Shown: piece after piece, positions 23,904-32,679 of the stretch
How the letters are laid out: each line of letters opens with the position of its first letter
How positions within the stretch are numbered: the first letter of the stretch is position 1
Origin: DATJLY01 sp035604195
GTDB taxonomy: Bacteria; Pseudomonadota; Alphaproteobacteria; ATCC43930; CGMCC-115725
Direction: 5' to 3'
Length of the DNA: 64,000 bases
NCBI GenBank assembly: GCA_035604195.1
Contig: DATNIY010000080.1
Coordinates: 1 to 64,000, forward strand
Notes under the pieces: model-generated
What the model saw: only the letters and a program-made list of their open reading frames with translations
Told to the model about the DNA's origin: nothing
Databases searched by the model: none
Program-made: the position numbers and the translations under genes

Positions 23904-25808
23904 TCAGCCTTTGCGCTGAACCAGCCCGGCCGTCCCGAGCGTCTCGGCGATCTCGCCGAGAATGGCGGGATCGTCGATGGTGGCGGGCACGCGATATTCC
24001 TCGCCGTCGGCGATCTGGCGCATGGTGCCGCGCAGGATCTTGCCGGAGCGGGTCTTGGGCAGCCGCTGCACCACCACCGCGGTCTTGAAGCTCGCCACCG
24101 GCCCGATGCGCGCCCGCACCAGCTCGACCGTCTCCGCCGTGATATCGCCGGCGCTCTTGCGCGAACCGGCCTTGAGCACCAGGAGGCCGAGCGGCACCTG
24201 TCCCTTGAGCGCATCGGCGACGCCGATGACGGCACATTCCGCCACCTCCGGGTGGGACGCCAAGACCTCCTCGACCGCTCCCGTGGACAGGCGATGGCCG
24301 GCGACGTTGATGATGTCGTCGGTGCGCGTCATGACGAAGACGTAGCCGTCCTCGTCGATGTAGCCGGCATCGGCCGTCTCGTAGTAGCCGGGATAATCGG
24401 CGAGGTAGGAGCTGACATAGCGGTCATCGGCGTTCCACAGCGTCGGCAGCGAGCCCGGCGGCAGCGGCAGCTTGATGCAGAGCGCGCCGATCTCGCCGCG
24501 CCGCAATTCCTTGCCTTGCGGATCGAGCACGCGCAGATCGTAGCCCGGCACGGGCTTGGTCGACGAGCCGTGCTTCACCGGCAGCTGCTCGAGGCCAATG
24601 CAATTGGCGGTGATCGGCCAGCCCGTCTCGGTCTGCCACCAATGGTCGATGACGGGCACCTTGAGCTGCCGCTCTGCCCATTCGACGGTCGGCGGATCGG
24701 CCCGCTCGCCGGCGAGGAAGAGCGTGCGGAACTTCGTGAGATCGTATTTGCCGATCTGCGTGCCCTCGGGATCCTCGCGCCGGATGGCGCGGAAGGCGGT
24801 GGGTGCCGTGAACATGGCGACCGCGCCGTGCTCCGCGATGACGCGCCAGTACACGCCGGCGTCCGGCGTCCCCACCGGCTTGCCCTCGAACAGGACGGAG
24901 GTGCAGCCATAGATCAGCGGCGCGTAGACGATGTAGGAATGCCCCACCACCCAGCCGACATCCGAGGCGGTGAACCAGACCTCGCCGGGCTTCACGCCAT
25001 AGATGTTCGCCATCGACCAGTGGAGCGCCACGGCATGGCCGCCATTGTCGCGGACGATGCCTTTGGGCATTCCGGTGGTGCCGGAGGTGTAGAGGATATA
25101 GAGCGGATCGGTCGCCGCGACGGCGACGCAAGGGGCGGCGACCGCCTTGCCCACCGCCTCGCGCCAGTCGCGGTCGCGGCCCGAAACCAGCGCCGCCGCG
25201 AGCATCGGGCGCTGCAGGATGAAGCAGCGCTGCGGCTTCCACTGCGCGAGTTCGATCGCGCGGTCGAGCAGCGGCTTGTAGGCGATGGTGCGGCCGGGCT
25301 CGATGCCGCACGAGGCAGAGAGAATCAGCTTCGGCTTGGCATCGTCGATGCGGGTCGCGAGTTCGGGCGCGGCGAAGCCGCCGAACACGACGGAATGAAT
25401 GGCGCCGATGCGAGCGCAGGCGAGCATCGCCATCGCCGCCTCCGGAACCATCGGCATGTAGATGAGGATGCGGTCGCCCGGGCCGACGCCCTCGGCGGCA
25501 AGCGCGCCGGCGAGAAGCGCAACCTCGTCGCGGAGCGCGCGATATGTCCAGCGCTGCTTCTGCCCGGTCACCGGACTGTCGTAGATGAGCGCGGTTTGCT
25601 CGGCGCGGCCGCGCTCGACATGCCGGTCGAGGGCGTTCCAGCAGGTATTGAGCCGGCCGCCCTGGAACCAGCGATAGAAGGGCGGCTGCGCGGCGTCGAG
25701 CACGCGCTCCCACGGCTTCTCCCAATCGATGGCCGTGGCGGCCTCGGCCCAGAAGCCTTCGGGGTCGGCGAGCGAGCGGCGATGGGCTTCGGCGTAGCGG
25801 CTGGTCAT
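23904..25808 (-). CDS. prpE: Propionyl-CoA synthetase (acetyl-CoA synthetase family)
   Basis: 634 residues. It activates propionate (or acetate) to the acyl-CoA through an acyl-AMP. The AMP-binding motif is LYILYTSGTTGMPKGIVRDNGGH, quoted in pieces, and the catalytic C-terminal lysine is in LPKTRSGKILRG, a site often controlled by acetylation. YDSPVTGQKQRWTYRALRDEV and the WWQTETGWPI loop resemble PrpE more than Acs. It is convergent with trcR and divergent from a second acyl-CoA ligase, so the two ligases share a 120-base promoter region. Confidence 0.88.
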   Translation of the reverse strand: MTSRYAEAHRRSLADPEGFWAEAATAIDWEKPWERVLDAAQPPFYRWFQGGRLNTCWNALDRHVERGRAEQTALIYDSPVTGQKQRWTYRALRDEVALLAGALAAEGVGPGDRILIYMPMVPEAAMAMLACARIGAIHSVVFGGFAAPELATRIDDAKPKLILSASCGIEPGRTIAYKPLLDRAIELAQWKPQRCFILQRPMLAAALVSGRDRDWREAVGKAVAAPCVAVAATDPLYILYTSGTTGMPKGIVRDNGGHAVALHWSMANIYGVKPGEVWFTASDVGWVVGHSYIVYAPLIYGCTSVLFEGKPVGTPDAGVYWRVIAEHGAVAMFTAPTAFRAIRREDPEGTQIGKYDLTKFRTLFLAGERADPPTVEWAERQLKVPVIDHWWQTETGWPITANCIGLEQLPVKHGSSTKPVPGYDLRVLDPQGKELRRGEIGALCIKLPLPPGSLPTLWNADDRYVSSYLADYPGYYETADAGYIDEDGYVFVMTRTDDIINVAGHRLSTGAVEEVLASHPEVAECAVIGVADALKGQVPLGLLVLKAGSRKSAGDITAETVELVRARIGPVASFKTAVVVQRLPKTRSGKILRGTMRQIADGEEYRVPATIDDPAILGEIAETLGTAGLVQRKG

Positions 25809-25928
25809 GGGCGCGTCCTCGCGGCGGTCGGAAGAATTCTTGGTCGTACGCAGGCTTCGGTCTAAGACTATGCAAGACCAAGTGTGGAGCAAAGCTCCGC
25901 CGCTGCCAAGCCGCCGGGAGGAAAGGCC

Positions 25929-27569
25929 ATGAGCGATGTCTCTTCCCACAACCCATACGCCGTCGGTCTCGACCGCAACGGCGCCAATTTCGTGCCGTTG
26001 TCGCCCTTGGGTTTCGTCGCTCGCAGCGCCGCCATCCACCCCGACCGGACCGCGGTCTTGCATGGCGATCGTCGCTACAGCTGGGCCGAGACCTATCGTC
26101 GCTGCCGGCGGCTCGCCAGCGCGCTCAGCCGGCGCGGGATCGGCAAGAACGACACCGTGGCGGTCATGGCCACCAACACGCCGGAGCTGCTCGAGGCGCA
26201 TTTCGGCGTGGCGATGACGGGCGCCGTGCTGAACGCGCTCAACATCCGCCTCGACGCAGCCTCGCTCGCCTTCATCCTCGAGCATGGCGAGGCGAAAGCG
26301 CTGATCACCGATCGCGAGTTCTCAGCCGTGATCGAGAAGGCCCTGGCGCAGCTGGCGCGGCGGCCGCTCGTCATCGACATCGACGACCCGCTCGCGCCGC
26401 CGGGAAAGCTCTTGGGCGAGATGGATTACGAGCGCTTCATCGCCGCCGGCGATCCGGAATTCGCGTGGCAAGGCCCGGCCGATGAGTGGGATGCGATCTC
26501 GCTCAACTACACCTCGGGCACCACCGGCAATCCCAAGGGCGTCGTCTATCACCACCGCGGCGCCTATCTCAACGCGCTGGGCAACGCGCTGGTCTGGAGC
26601 ATGCCGCAGCATCCGATCTATCTCTGGACCCTGCCCATGTTCCACTGCAATGGCTGGTGCTTTGCCTGGACGGTGACGGCGCTGGCCGGGACGCATGTTT
26701 GCCTGCGCCGCGTCGAGCCCACCGCCATCTTCGCCGCCATCGCGGAGGAGGGCGTCACTCATCTCTGCGGCGCGCCGATTGTCATGAACATGCTGCTCAA
26801 TGCGCCGGAAGAGACGCGGCGCAAGCTCGACCGGCGGATCAAACTCATGACCGCCGGCGCGGCGCCGCCCGCCGCGGTGATCGAGGGCATGGAGAAGCTC
26901 GGCTTCGACATCACCCATGTCTATGGCCTGACCGAGACCTATGGGCCGGCAGTGGTGTGCGACTGGCACGCGGAATGGGATGCGCGGCCGGCGGCGGAGA
27001 GGGCGGCGCTCAAAGCGCGCCAGGGCGTGCGCTACCCAGTGCTCGACGGGCTGATTGTCGGCCATCCCGCGACGCTCGCGCCGCTCCCCGCCGACGGCGT
27101 CAGCATGGGCGAGATCTTCATGCGCGGCAACATCGTGATGAAGGGCTATCTCAAGAACCCCAAGGCCACCGACGAGGCCTTCGCGGGCGGCTGGTTCCAT
27201 TCCGGCGACCTCGCGGTCACCCACCCCGACGGCTATATCGAGATCCGCGACCGCTCCAAGGACATCATCATTTCCGGCGGCGAGAACATCTCGACCATCG
27301 AAGTCGAGGGCGTGCTCTACCGCCACCCCGCCGTGCTCGAAGCCGCGGTGGTCGGCCGCCCCGACGAGACCTGGGGCGAGACCCCCTGCGCCTTCATCGG
27401 ACTGAAGCCGGGCGCGACCGCGACCGCCGAGGAGATCATCGCCTTCTGCCGCGCCAACCTGGCGCGCTTCAAGGCGCCGAAGACGGTCGTCTTCGGGCCG
27501 CTGCCCAAGACCTCGACCGGAAAGGTGCAGAAATTCGTGCTTCGCGAGCAGGCGAAGGCACTGCGCTGA
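25929..27569 (+). CDS. Acyl-CoA synthetase (AMP-dependent, medium/short-chain type)
   Basis: 546 residues of the ANL superfamily, with LNYTSGTTGNPKGVVYHHRG (P-loop), HVYGLTETYGPAVV, WFHSGDLAVTHPDGYIEIRDRSKDIIISGGENIS (in pieces) and the catalytic LPKTSTGKVQKF lysine. The YHHRGAYLNALGN stretch and length are those of the bacterial enzymes that activate short or branched acids, including methylmercaptopropionate ligases; the acid is not certain. GGAGGAAAGG precedes the ATG. Confidence 0.85.
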   Translation: MSDVSSHNPYAVGLDRNGANFVPLSPLGFVARSAAIHPDRTAVLHGDRRYSWAETYRRCRRLASALSRRGIGKNDTVAVMATNTPELLEAHFGVAMTGAVLNALNIRLDAASLAFILEHGEAKALITDREFSAVIEKALAQLARRPLVIDIDDPLAPPGKLLGEMDYERFIAAGDPEFAWQGPADEWDAISLNYTSGTTGNPKGVVYHHRGAYLNALGNALVWSMPQHPIYLWTLPMFHCNGWCFAWTVTALAGTHVCLRRVEPTAIFAAIAEEGVTHLCGAPIVMNMLLNAPEETRRKLDRRIKLMTAGAAPPAAVIEGMEKLGFDITHVYGLTETYGPAVVCDWHAEWDARPAAERAALKARQGVRYPVLDGLIVGHPATLAPLPADGVSMGEIFMRGNIVMKGYLKNPKATDEAFAGGWFHSGDLAVTHPDGYIEIRDRSKDIIISGGENISTIEVEGVLYRHPAVLEAAVVGRPDETWGETPCAFIGLKPGATATAEEIIAFCRANLARFKAPKTVVFGPLPKTSTGKVQKFVLREQAKALR

Positions 27570-27620
27570 CGGGTCCGCACGCGGCCCCAAGTCCCGGCTA
27601 GGCCGGGCCCGGCGGGGAGA

Positions 27621-27791
27621 CTAGCGTGCGTGCTCGAGCTGGACGATCTCGTCCTTTATTCGGAGTTTCTGGCGTTTCAGATCGGCGACGGTTTCGGTGT
27701 TCGGGGCGGGGCGGCTAGTTTCTTGATCGATGGCCTCTTCGAGGCTGCGGTGCCGGGCACGAAGCGTCTCGATACGATCCAACAACGTCAT
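27621..27791 (-). CDS. DUF465/YdcH-like small protein
   Basis: 56 residues: MTLLDRIETLRARHRSLEEAIDQE then RPAPNTETVADLKRQKLRIKDEI, a helical hairpin typical of YdcH/DUF465. AGGAGGAG stands directly before the ATG at 27791, an almost ideal ribosome site. Function is unknown for the family. A second member is at 31084. Confidence 0.85.
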   Translation of the reverse strand: MTLLDRIETLRARHRSLEEAIDQETSRPAPNTETVADLKRQKLRIKDEIVQLEHAR

Positions 27792-27901
27792 GGCTCCTCC
27801 TGTCGCGAAAACGGGTGAGGGCTCCACAGCGACGATGCTAACGCCGATTGGAGGCCGAGACCAAGTGAGATATGCTCGCCGCCCGCACGGTCGCGCGACT
27901 G

Positions 27902-27943
27902 CCATTATAAATGGTAAATAGATGGAAGTTAATCAACGATTAA
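27902..27943 (+). promoter_or_regulatory. AT-rich operator-like region with CtrA-type box at the ubiX start
   Basis: Two elements lie in an AT-rich patch unlike the surrounding DNA. CCATTATAAATGG (27902-27914) is an inverted repeat with ATA in the centre. TTAATCAACGATTAA (27929-27943) is an exact TTAA-N7-TTAA, the consensus of the cell-cycle regulator CtrA, and overlaps codons 3-8 of ubiX. Confidence 0.4.
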
Positions 27944-28527
27944 TAGTAGGAATCAGTGGCGCCTCGGGAGCGATCTACGGCGTGCGGCTACTGGAATTGC
28001 TCCGCGAGCTGCCGGTCGAGGTCCATCTGGTGATGACCCGCGCCGCCGAGGTGACGCTCGCCTATGAGACTCGGTTCAAGGTAGCGGAGGTGCAGGCGCT
28101 CGCCCATACCTGCCACGCCATCGGCGACATGGCGGCGGCGGTTTCCTCGGGTTCCTTTCGGACCTTGGGAATGATCGTCGCACCCTGCTCGATGCGGAGC
28201 ATGGGCGAGATCGCCTCGGGCGTGACGTCGAGTCTGCTGACCCGCGCCGCCGATGTGACGCTCAAGGAGCATCGCCGGCTCGTGTTGATGGTGCGGGAGA
28301 CGCCGCTCCATCTGGGCCATCTCCGCAACATGACGGCGCTGGCCGAGATGGGTGCGATCATCGCGCCGCCCATGCCGGCCTTCTACGCGCGGCCCAAGAC
28401 TCTCGACGATGTCATCAATCACAATCTCGGCCGAGCCCTCGACCTCTTCGGGCTCGATACCGGCCGCTTGAAGCGCTGGGGCGAGGAGCCCGAGCCAAAG
28501 CGGCTGCGCCGGACGGAGCCCGAATAG
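27922..28527 (+). CDS. ubiX: Flavin prenyltransferase UbiX
   Basis: 201 residues. UbiX makes prenylated FMN, the cofactor of UbiD decarboxylases in ubiquinone synthesis. RLIVGISGASGAIYGVRLLELL, the SGSFRTLGMIVAPCSMRSMGEIASG segment, LVLMVRETPLHLGHLRNM and the PAFYARPKTLDD end (all quoted in pieces) are conserved. The first dozen codons use TTA and ATA, rare elsewhere in this GC-rich window, and include a CtrA-like box. ubiD is not in the window. Confidence 0.93.
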   Translation: MEVNQRLIVGISGASGAIYGVRLLELLRELPVEVHLVMTRAAEVTLAYETRFKVAEVQALAHTCHAIGDMAAAVSSGSFRTLGMIVAPCSMRSMGEIASGVTSSLLTRAADVTLKEHRRLVLMVRETPLHLGHLRNMTALAEMGAIIAPPMPAFYARPKTLDDVINHNLGRALDLFGLDTGRLKRWGEEPEPKRLRRTEPE

Positions 28528-28538
28528 GCGCTCCGCCC

Positions 28539-29327
28539 TCAGCCGCCCAACTTGATGGCGCGGCCGATATCGCCGACGACCTCGTCCTCGATGCCGAGAT
28601 AGCCGTGCCGCGACTGGGCCTCGCAGGGGTCCGAGAGCGGCGGGTCGCCGCCGCTGACGGCGATGAGCTGCTTGCGCGCGGCGTGCTCGAGTTTCGCCAT
28701 GAATGGATCGACGAGCGCGAACGGGCAGAGCGGGCACGCGTCTTCCCGGTTGTGGACGACGATCGTCGGCGCCGTGATGGCGGCGACATCGACGACCGAG
28801 GCCAGTGGCGCCACGCGACGACTGGCTGCGAGGATGGTCGAGGTGAGCACCAGACCGTCGGCGCCGCCTTGCTTCAGCCGAGCGGCAGCGTTGGCGGCGG
28901 AGATCGTGCCCATGCTGGTTCCCACCAGCCAGACCGGAACCGCGGCCCGACGCCGCAGATCCGCGATGACCGCGGCGATGTCGCGAGCATGATCCTCGCT
29001 GGCGCGGAAGTCGTCCAAACCCGAAAGATGGTCGGAGGGTGCATCGACGACCGCGACCAGGAACCCCTGCGCCGCGAACCGGTCGCGGCTGCGCACCAGA
29101 AAATTCATCCCTTTGAGGATTGGGCGGTTCTGGCTGCCCAGAAGACCATTGCCGCCGGTGAATAGAATGACGCTGGCTACCGGCGCTCCGGCCGGCGCGA
29201 CCAACCAGTAGGGCTGCGTCACTCCCGGTCGGGTCGGCAGACGGATGAGCTCCTCCGCCGCCGCCGCACGTGACGCAAGGGCGAGCCCGACAACCAAAGT
29301 CACCATTATCCATGGTCGCCCGTACAT
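28539..29327 (-). CDS. Exported alpha/beta hydrolase-like protein
   Basis: 262 residues with an N-terminal signal (IMVTLVVGLALASRAAAAEE). The fold is shown by ASVILFTGGNG, the nucleophile elbow VGTSMG, and an acid in VHNREDACP. Two cysteines in ACPLCPF and another in DPCEAQSRHGY may form disulfides in the periplasm. A final histidine in SRHGYLG completes a plausible triad. Substrate unknown. It is convergent with ubiX. Confidence 0.8.
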   Translation of the reverse strand: MYGRPWIMVTLVVGLALASRAAAAEELIRLPTRPGVTQPYWLVAPAGAPVASVILFTGGNGLLGSQNRPILKGMNFLVRSRDRFAAQGFLVAVVDAPSDHLSGLDDFRASEDHARDIAAVIADLRRRAAVPVWLVGTSMGTISAANAAARLKQGGADGLVLTSTILAASRRVAPLASVVDVAAITAPTIVVHNREDACPLCPFALVDPFMAKLEHAARKQLIAVSGGDPPLSDPCEAQSRHGYLGIEDEVVGDIGRAIKLGG

Positions 29328-29387
29328 CGCCTGCGCCCTCCTCCATTGCGGGGAATCGACCGTCCGTTTGCCTTCGGTTCGCCCGGC

Positions 29388-29861
29388 TCAAATAATGGCA
29401 CGGAGGCCAACCAGAACCGGCGCCGCCGCGCCGGCGGCGGTGCCGAGATAGAGGGCAAGACTGGCTGCGGCATCTTCGTGCCGCTGCGCCGCCGGCAGTC
29501 CCGCACGCGGCGGCGGCGCCCGCGCCGCCAGGATGTCATGCGCCTGCCGCTCCGCCTCGAGCTCGACGGCCTTGGCTCTGCTGTAAAGCGCCTCGGGCCC
29601 GCCCAATGCCTTAATTTCCCGGCGGGCGGCGCGCAGGCTTTTGACGACGCGCTGCCGCCAGGGCGAGAGCGCGGCATCGGCGGCAGCGATGGCGGCGGCA
29701 TCGAGGCGGCCGCGGCCGCTGGCGCCGAGCCAGCAGCAATAGAGCGCCAAAATGACGTCGCAGCCGTGACTGTCCTGCAGCTCCAGGCAAGCCGGCGCCA
29801 CCCCGGGCTCGGCATAGAGCGCCAGCGAGAAACGCCAGAATTCCTTCGCTGCCTCAGTCAT
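29388..29861 (-). CDS. TIGR02444/DUF2390 family protein
   Basis: 157 residues beginning MTEAAKEFWRFSLALYAEPGVAPACLELQDSHGCDVILALYCCWLG (read in pieces), which is the family hallmark. The rest is Ala/Arg-rich and helical. Function unknown. The start overlaps the end of the phosphofructokinase gene by 8 bases, so they are translationally coupled. Confidence 0.8.
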   Translation of the reverse strand: MTEAAKEFWRFSLALYAEPGVAPACLELQDSHGCDVILALYCCWLGASGRGRLDAAAIAAADAALSPWRQRVVKSLRAARREIKALGGPEALYSRAKAVELEAERQAHDILAARAPPPRAGLPAAQRHEDAAASLALYLGTAAGAAAPVLVGLRAII

Positions 29862-30957
29862 CGCCCAGGCTGATGCCGAGCGCCCGAGCGGTGCGCACCA
29901 GCGCGCCTGCGGGATCGACCTCTTGCGGCCGCACGATCGCCTCGGCGAGCGCGACATCGACGACCCGACGATTCTGCCAGGCAACCATGCGGTCGAACCG
30001 GCCCTCGGCGATGAGGTCGACCGCATGGACGCCGAAGGCCGAGGCAAGGAGCCGGTCATCCCAAGTCGGTTGGCTGCCGCGCTGGACATGGCCGAGGACG
30101 GTGACGCGGGTTTCGGCTCCGGTTAGCTCCGCGATCGCCTCGCCCAGAATGTTGCCGATGCCGCCATAGGTGCGCTGCCCGCCGGCCTGTTCGCGCTGGA
30201 CCGCCTGGCCGGTGCGGTCCTTCACCGCCTCGGCAACGACGACCAACGCGAAATTCCGCCCCTCCCGCCGCAGCTTGTCGATATGCGCCGCCACCGCTTC
30301 GATCCGGTAGGGAATCTCCGGCAGGAGAATGACGTCGGCGCCCCCGGCGATGCCGGCGGCCAGCGCAATGTGGCCGGCGTCGCGCCCCATCACCTCGAGC
30401 ACCATCACGCGGTCATGGCTCGCCGCCGTCGGCTGCAAGCGGTCGAGCGCCTCGGTCGCCACCATCACCGCGGTGTTGTAGCCGATCGAGTTCTCGGTCG
30501 CGCCGACGTCGTTGTCGATGGTCTTGGGGATGCCGACGAGATTGAAGCCGCCTTGCTGCGCGAGGCGGCGCAGGATGGTGAAGCTGCCATCGCCGCCGAC
30601 GCCGATGAGCGCGTCGAGGCCGAGCATGCGGATGCCCTCGATGACCTCGTCCGAGCGGTCGCACAGGCTGCCGTCGGGCATGGGAAAGGCGAAGGGATCG
30701 CCTTTGTTGGTGGTGCCGAGAATGGTGCCGCCCTGGCGCAGGATGTTGACCGTGGAGATGCTGAGATCCAACTCGTCATAGGCCAGCGGCCGCCGCAGCA
30801 GCCCCATGGTCCCATTGCGGATTCCCAAGATGCGCCAGCCATAGCCCAGGATGGCGCGAGTGACGGCGGCGCGGATCGTCGCATTGAGACCGCCGCAGTC
30901 GCCGCCGCTGGTCAGAATGCCGATCGTCTTGGGCGCCGATTTTTCCACTGTCGCCAC
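29854..30957 (-). CDS. pfkA: 6-phosphofructokinase, ATP-type signature with PPi-group loop
   Basis: 367 residues of the long PFK group. It phosphorylates fructose 6-phosphate. Gly124 in GVGGDGSFT corresponds to Gly104 of E. coli PfkA, which indicates ATP as donor. Lys145 in IPKTIDND takes the place of the E. coli Gly124 and is the residue usual in PPi-dependent and group III enzymes. The proton-accepting Asp is Asp148. The mixed pattern is known from ATP-using enzymes such as the trypanosomal one, so ATP is favoured. It starts at GTG 30957 with GGGAG about 9 bases before. Many relatives use the Entner-Doudoroff path and lack PFK. Confidence 0.92.
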   Translation of the reverse strand: MATVEKSAPKTIGILTSGGDCGGLNATIRAAVTRAILGYGWRILGIRNGTMGLLRRPLAYDELDLSISTVNILRQGGTILGTTNKGDPFAFPMPDGSLCDRSDEVIEGIRMLGLDALIGVGGDGSFTILRRLAQQGGFNLVGIPKTIDNDVGATENSIGYNTAVMVATEALDRLQPTAASHDRVMVLEVMGRDAGHIALAAGIAGGADVILLPEIPYRIEAVAAHIDKLRREGRNFALVVVAEAVKDRTGQAVQREQAGGQRTYGGIGNILGEAIAELTGAETRVTVLGHVQRGSQPTWDDRLLASAFGVHAVDLIAEGRFDRMVAWQNRRVVDVALAEAIVRPQEVDPAGALVRTARALGISLGDD

Positions 30958-31083
30958 GGCACACGCTCCCGCCCGTTGCAGCCCTTCGCTTCCGACGAAG
31001 GACCGGAATCTGCTGCCCCCTCACGCCAAGGGCCCCATTCTGCTATAGTGAACACTTTCGCGAAAGACTGGCTGCATTCGTCC

Positions 31084-31287
31084 ATGGATCTCGACGTCGA
31101 AGCTATTAAGGCCAGGATCGAAGCGCTCAAATCCGAGCATCGCGACCTCGACGAGGCGATCGCCCGGCTCAGCGAGAACGCGCCGCTCAATTATCTGCAC
31201 CTGCAGCGTCTCAAGAAGCGCAAGCTCGCGCTCAAGGACCTCATCATCAAGCTGGAAGGACGGCTGCTGCCCGACATCATCGCCTGA
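31084..31287 (+). CDS. DUF465/YdcH-like small protein, second copy
   Basis: 67 residues, helical hairpin: VEAIKARIEALKSEHRDLDEAIARL followed by NYLHLQRLKKRKLALKDLIIKLE. It resembles the protein encoded at 27621 in layout but not closely in sequence. It is divergent from the phosphofructokinase gene. Family function is unknown. Confidence 0.85.
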   Translation: MDLDVEAIKARIEALKSEHRDLDEAIARLSENAPLNYLHLQRLKKRKLALKDLIIKLEGRLLPDIIA

Positions 31288-31307
31288 TCCGGGCGGCGCG
31301 GGCGCCT

Positions 31308-31982
31308 CTAGCCCGCGGCCTTTTTGCGATTCTTGCGGCGGTACATGGCGCGGTCGGCGGCGGCGATGACCTCGTTCGTGTCCTCGCCGCCGGAAAAGGC
31401 GTGAACGCCATAGGCGACGGTCAGCGGGATCGAGCACCCCTCCCATACCAGCGGCTGCGCCACCACGGCGGCTACCAGTTCGGCCGCCTTGCGCTCGGCC
31501 CGTTTTTGGTCGGCCTGGACCAGCAGCACGCCCAACTCGTCGCCGCCGAGCCGGCCGACGAAATCGGTATTGCGTACGTTCTCGACCAGAAGCCGCGCCA
31601 CTTGCAGCAACGCCGCGTCGCCTGCGGCATGGCCCCAGGTGTCGTTGACCTGCTTCATGTTGTCGATGTCGAAATAGACGATACTCGCCGGCACGCCGTA
31701 GCGTTTGGCGAAGGCGATCATGCGTGCGAGCTCGCGCATGAAGGCACGCCGGTTGGCGATCGGAATGAGCGGGTCCTCGTCGACCAGCTTTTCCAGATGG
31801 CCAATCCGCAGCCGCGCGTCGCCGAGCGCGCGGCGCAACTCGTCGGCCTCGCCCTGCAGCGCCAGCATCGTTTGGCGCGCCCGCGGCGTCAGTTCCGCAT
31901 CGAGGAGGTCCGCCAGCGCCATCCTGTCGCGCAGCGCGGGCGCGGCAGCGGGGCTGGCTTCTGGGTCGGCGACGGCGCGCAC
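31308..31982 (-). CDS. GGDEF-domain diguanylate cyclase
   Basis: 224 residues. A helical N-terminal part (residues 1-65) precedes a GGDEF domain with VYFDIDNMKQVNDTWGHAAGD and an active-site loop RLGGDELG at 146-150, in which the last residue of GGDEF is Leu, a tolerated change. RNTD at 137-140 lies five residues before it and fits the inhibitory I-site RxxD. So the enzyme should make c-di-GMP under product feedback. No membrane segment or receiver domain is seen. The start at GTG 31982 is uncertain; ATG 31922 is an alternative that keeps the domain whole. Confidence 0.85.
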   Translation of the reverse strand: MRAVADPEASPAAAPALRDRMALADLLDAELTPRARQTMLALQGEADELRRALGDARLRIGHLEKLVDEDPLIPIANRRAFMRELARMIAFAKRYGVPASIVYFDIDNMKQVNDTWGHAAGDAALLQVARLLVENVRNTDFVGRLGGDELGVLLVQADQKRAERKAAELVAAVVAQPLVWEGCSIPLTVAYGVHAFSGGEDTNEVIAAADRAMYRRKNRKKAAG

Positions 31983-32184
31983 CGGCGCGACCGTATGATC
32001 CGGCTTGCCGTCTTGGATTTCCCTGCCTCCACGCGCCGCGGCGCCACAGCGCCGGATTGGACCTCTCGGCGAAAATTATGCCAGATATGCGTCTGCCGGC
32101 AAAGCACGACCGGCCGCGCCGCGCTTGCCGCGCCTCTCCGGCTCCCTATAATGCGCGCTTTCTTGCTCGGGGGATGGCGCTTCC

Positions 32185-32679
32185 ATGGCCGGGACGGGAC
32201 CGTCGGTCGGCATCATCATGGGCAGCGATTCGGATTGGGAGACGCTGCGCCACGCCGCGGCGACTCTCGAGCGACTCGGCATCGCCCATGAGTGCCGAAT
32301 CGTCTCCGCCCACCGTACGCCGCAGCGGCTTGCGGCCTATGCCACGACGGCGCGCGAGCGCGGGCTCAAAATCATCATCGCCGGCGCCGGCGGCGCCGCC
32401 CATCTGCCGGGGATGGCCGCCGCGATGACTCCGCTGCCGGTTCTGGGCGTTCCCGTCGAGAGCGCGGCGCTCAAGGGGCTCGACAGCCTCATGTCGATCG
32501 TGCAGATGCCCGGCGGCATTCCGGTCGGGACGCTCGCCATCGGCAAGGCCGGCGCCATCAATGCCGCGCTCTTGGCCGCCGCCATTCTGGCGCTCGGCGA
32601 CCCTGTGGTGGCCGCGGCGCTGGATGCCTGGCGCAAGGCGCAGACCGATTCCGTGCCGGAGCGCCCCGACGGCGCATGA
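32185..32679 (+). CDS. purE: N5-carboxyaminoimidazole ribonucleotide mutase
   Basis: 164 residues. VGIIMGSDSDWETL, IVSAHRTPQRL, IIIAGAGGAAHLPGMAAAMTPLPVLGVPV and the SLMSIVQMPGGIPVGTLAIG stretch, read in pieces, are those of class I PurE. It converts N5-CAIR to CAIR in purine synthesis, using the product of purK, whose ATG overlaps its stop codon (ATGA). Confidence 0.97.
   Translation: MAGTGPSVGIIMGSDSDWETLRHAAATLERLGIAHECRIVSAHRTPQRLAAYATTARERGLKIIIAGAGGAAHLPGMAAAMTPLPVLGVPVESAALKGLDSLMSIVQMPGGIPVGTLAIGKAGAINAALLAAAILALGDPVVAAALDAWRKAQTDSVPERPDGA

Noticed and set aside
23904..26285. Longer start for the propionyl-CoA synthetase, up to 26285
   Set aside because: The extra N-terminus would run antisense through the divergent acyl-CoA ligase gene and has no homology to the family; ATG 25808 gives the normal N-terminus.
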